Shown: one piece after another, positions 40,201-41,541 of the stretch
How the letters are laid out: every line of letters begins with the position of its first letter
How positions within the stretch are numbered: the first letter of the stretch is position 1
NCBI GenBank assembly: GCA_964636325.1
Contig: CAZWRV010000052.1
Location: 1 to 41,541 of the forward strand
DNA: 41,541 bases
DNA from: CAZWRV01 sp964636325
Lineage (GTDB): Bacteria; Verrucomicrobiota; Lentisphaeria; Victivallales; GWF2-50-93
Reading direction: 5' to 3'
Notes under the pieces: model-generated
The model's database searches: none
The model's input: only the letters and a program-made list of their open reading frames with translations
What the model was told of the DNA's origin: nothing
Translations under genes and position numbers: made by a program

Positions 40201-41342
40201 AGGGGGTTGAAGTTGACAGTGAATGGGAATTCATTCGGGTTCGGATCCGGCGCGGGCTTGAGCCTGTCGTTGTATCGGCCGATTTCAAAAGGGGCCGTGT
40301 AGCCGAGCAGAACGACTCCGCCGTCCGTCGCCTTAAGATAGATGCGACCGGTCTTCACTTCCGCGGGCAGAGTCTCTTTGACGTCTATGACTTTTTCTCC
40401 GCCAGGCGGCAGATCGATGGCCTCGTTCCTTACAATCTTTCCTGCTATGTCCAGATCGAGCTTCACCTGGGCGGCCGCATCCGCCGGATTATACGCCTTG
40501 ATGGTGATTCCGGCCGCACCGTCGGCGGCCACCGTCGTGGCGGAGTCCATGAGCATCTGGACTATCGGTGTCTTCTCCACCAGCGTGGCGACAGATTTGC
40601 CGTCCGGCGTAAAATAGCCCCCAATGCATGGGATGCGGGCCTGCATCCATCCGACCTTCGGCATGAAGTTGATTCCGAGCATAAGCTTCCACTTGTCGCC
40701 CGCCCGGTTGTCTCCTGTCAGTTCGAAGTCTGCAAGGGAAAAGGCCGTTTCCAGCTCCCACCATTTGCCCCCTTCGGGAGCCGAGCCCGGAGCGGTGAGC
40801 TGCGCGGCGCTTCTGAACTTCGGCTCCCAGTTGGACATGATCTGGCCGACGACCAGCCGGGTGTATGTGCCTCCGTGGCCGAGGCTGCTTATGTTGAACT
40901 TGAATTCTGTCGCATGATTCTGGGCTCCGACGTTTCCGCCCATGGGCTTGAACAGGCACTCCAGGCCGTCGTCGAAGCAGTCCGCGCCGCCCGCCACACG
41001 GCCTCCGAAATTCTGCGGCTTGTAGTCGCCGCGCAGATAGACCCGGCACGCCATGTAAAGGTTCTTCGCGTCCCAAGCAAGGAAAAACGTCGCGGGGCGC
41101 GCATCCAGCAGATCGGTACCTTGATCAACTGTCCCGCTGACGGCCACAGATTCCTTCCATTCAGAGGCGTCAATGACGCCGTCAAGCCTCGGAGGGACCG
41201 TGATCCGCGGAACGGCAAAAATGCTTTCCTCGCCGGGCTTGAGCAATGCGCCCGCAGCCGAAGTTTCCGATGAGGCTATGAGGATCAATAATCCGGTCGA
41301 GACCGACAGCAAGGCCGCCAGCTTCAGCGTGCGATTCAGCAT
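37236..41342 (-). CDS. Large secreted CBM9-like / glycoside-hydrolase-like protein
   Basis: A 1368-aa protein with a signal peptide (MLNRTLKLAALLSVSTGLLI, cleavage probably after SAAG). Residues ~45-260 resemble a CBM9-type domain (ITVPPRLDGVIDASEWKESV, FFLAWDAKNLYMACRVY). Beta-rich modules and a barrel-like region (~800-1180) with VVSTYWDLSFP, DWVDYYPKERM and HDSWINPYLDYS follow, then beta-rich C-terminal modules. The domain order mirrors the protein at 3231-6671 (WWADSDKGW versus WFADNDKNW; PFKPLPKGWR versus PAKPLPSDWR), so they are probable paralogues. Two repeat-derived segments are embedded in frame: residues ~500-513 and ~715-739. An in-frame ATG at 41471 would add a 43-residue non-signal extension; 41342 is preferred because AAAAGGAG lies about 5 nt upstream and the signal peptide becomes terminal. 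Its TAA belongs to a palindromic repeat. Confidence 0.72.
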   Translation of the reverse strand: MLNRTLKLAALLSVSTGLLILIASSETSAAGALLKPGEESIFAVPRITVPPRLDGVIDASEWKESVAVSGTVDQGTDLLDARPATFFLAWDAKNLYMACRVYLRGDYKPQNFGGRVAGGADCFDDGLECLFKPMGGNVGAQNHATEFKFNISSLGHGGTYTRLVVGQIMSNWEPKFRSAAQLTAPGSAPEGGKWWELETAFSLADFELTGDNRAGDKWKLMLGINFMPKVGWMQARIPCIGGYFTPDGKSVATLVEKTPIVQMLMDSATTVAADGAAGITIKAYNPADAAAQVKLDLDIAGKIVRNEAIDLPPGGEKVIDVKETLPAEVKTGRIYLKATDGGVVLLGYTAPFEIGRYNDRLKPAPDPNPNEFPFTVNFNPLRSLLEVRADSYFLPEPDATISLRYEVRHKETGKLIASGDITRAIAWVFGEVIPLADVQPGSYEVSGSIILKDGRTFGPRSASFVKMDEARAFSRWWGKDPGNSERVLPPFAPIKALSRDRSDQSDQSDRPDPTFSLWGRKYAFDALGLPVLVKSQGGNVMAAPARIVVTVGGKETAITAGKPTITDQKDWRIRFEGKAEGEGLAFSAVGWLEQDGMVSVDLTYEPKDGKPVKIDALRIEFPVANDVAECLVSVGPGANFAAMTATVLPGDKQGRLWSTFDTGRPGAHMKIGSFYPHVWLGGDRRGFQWWADSDKGWFPDDDVPAHEVVREKVSGVSVQVPGKTEDKAPDTRHLAPDTCVVLRNNIIGSPVGLAGPHTINFTWNASPFKPLPKGWRMIAATDDGTFVQPHRGVRTNPKTGGKYATSTCNWINPEDPDPEKWSRLWHEQKTRGIVEIVKEKQADGTEALKEKILWEPGADQIVRQRRPFDLYGARSGVSLQHMSFQLIGWGHKSMEDSLFKYFGDEWYPNGNDTWNPSYTDYAMYLLDRAFGEGGVVSTYWDLSFPILFPSPLSGLSYQLPDGRWQPGYNTMNCRRFFQRLWAVQDKHGLNPGAVGCHSTQAYIFPAIPWIDAVLDGERDWNIDVSDMDWVDYYPKERMRAMSVPHNWGVGICWMSNFSSGDAKKRIAAKTRHAEYAWLHDSWINPYLDYSHLTRMPQDILDWGLNGADVVYVPYWRNNFVKCADPEILVSLWRIPGEADGRILLGVFNYNRRAAKNVECKLDLAGLGLSEKLLEMRDLSRDFFLGVKEIEGIRSEMGEAAVFDAAAGYLSIKGLGAHRGRFIGVGATSADAQTALAGQLPAWAADAKVVEAARSHGFVRQDTRFFSAGQAPGIDCSDPAIQTAAWQLPDRLMLAVCNSDEKAAKNAEIHLDLAKINLAPKLPWQDFIGLRQLFAEDKAPPPVLDFYGQILTLKAVPPGKGRIVVIRRY
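39127..39200. repeat. In-frame palindrome with 7-nt-period arms
   Basis: Left arm: four heptamers GTGTCAG, GTGCCAG, GTGTCGG and GTGTCGG at 39130-39157. Right arm: CTGGCAC, CTGAACA and CTGACAC at 39179-39199. Perfect stems join 39129-39136 with 39193-39200 and 39135-39144 with 39178-39187. On the coding (minus) strand it encodes VQVPGKTEDKAPDTRHLAPDT, absent at the corresponding place of the paralogue at 3231-6671. Confidence 0.85.
39805..39845. repeat. In-frame GATC array with 9-nt period
   Basis: GATC starts at 39806, 39815, 39824, 39833 and 39842, exactly 9 nt apart, with five variable bases between (mostly CGACY or GGACT). Because 9 is a multiple of 3, it encodes a tripeptide repeat DRS-DQS-DQS-DRP in the minus-strand protein. 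Confidence 0.85.
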
Positions 41343-41541
41343 AGGGACTCCTTTTGCTTTTATTAGCTCCTCAGGGCCGGTTTGAACATTTTCATTTGCG
41401 CAGGCTGCCGTCCGCCCAGCGCCACCATGGGGCGCCCATGCCGTCGCTGTGCCTTTCAGGACGGTTGTCATAGTATAGGCCCATATAATAGAGCCCGTCT
41501 ATAAAAATATAAATATTTAACAGAGAAGGACTTGCATGCGC

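Noticed and set aside
41343..41471. 43-residue N-terminal extension of the large CBM9-like protein
   Set aside because: It would bury the signal peptide, and a good ribosome site precedes the ATG at 41342.

Overview
The window looks like a chromosomal segment of a GC-rich bacterium from the PVC group, most likely Lentisphaerota or Kiritimatiellota. This is inference: two pseudopilins carry the FTLIELLVVIAIIAIL leader and the C-terminal H...DG processing motif typical of those phyla, unusual glycosidases are abundant, and intergenic palindromic repeats are dense. No rRNA, tRNA, CRISPR array, phage gene or complete transposase gene was seen.

Region 1 (1-15730, all + strand) is a glycan-degradation run: a pseudopilin, a six-hairpin glycosidase-like protein, a secreted CBM9-like/TIM-barrel protein, a DUF5696-like barrel protein, two adjacent GH65 paralogues and a fusion of a sialidase-type propeller with a second propeller. 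Region 2 (15774-16700) is a compact unit: a four-helix-bundle/zinc-ribbon gene between two copies of a hairpin whose arms are TGAC (then GTCA) repeated every 8 nt; the downstream copy supplies the stop codon. Region 3 (16747-24291) holds a second pseudopilin and then an exopolysaccharide locus under c-di-GMP control: membrane-fusion protein, BcsA-type synthase with PilZ, response regulator-GGDEF, FHA-GGDEF and a secreted GH26 hydrolase. Region 4 (24538-28780) is a three-gene phosphorelay joined by ATGA overlaps. Region 5 (29030-30417) couples a thymidylate-synthase-like enzyme to a GHKL ATPase of the type known beside [FeFe]-hydrogenase genes. Region 6 (30737-41342) has a Gfo/Idh/MocA oxidoreductase, a fused CobD/CobC-CobQ cobalamin protein, a GH20/DUF4838-like glycosidase and a second large CBM9-like protein.

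The most unusual layer is the repeats. A palindrome ending in TCAGATTT/AAATCTGA sits 2-9 nt after five different stop codons. Palindromes have entered reading frames in frame (265-295, 39127-39200, 39805-39845). Two MITE-like elements lie at 31864-32019 and 34690-34965. Several repeats share one design: an invariant core repeated with a constant period of 7, 8, 9 or 12 nt and variable spacer bases, in two cases as the opposing arms of a hairpin. The unit at 15774-16700, with its dedicated protein, is the best candidate for an undescribed system.
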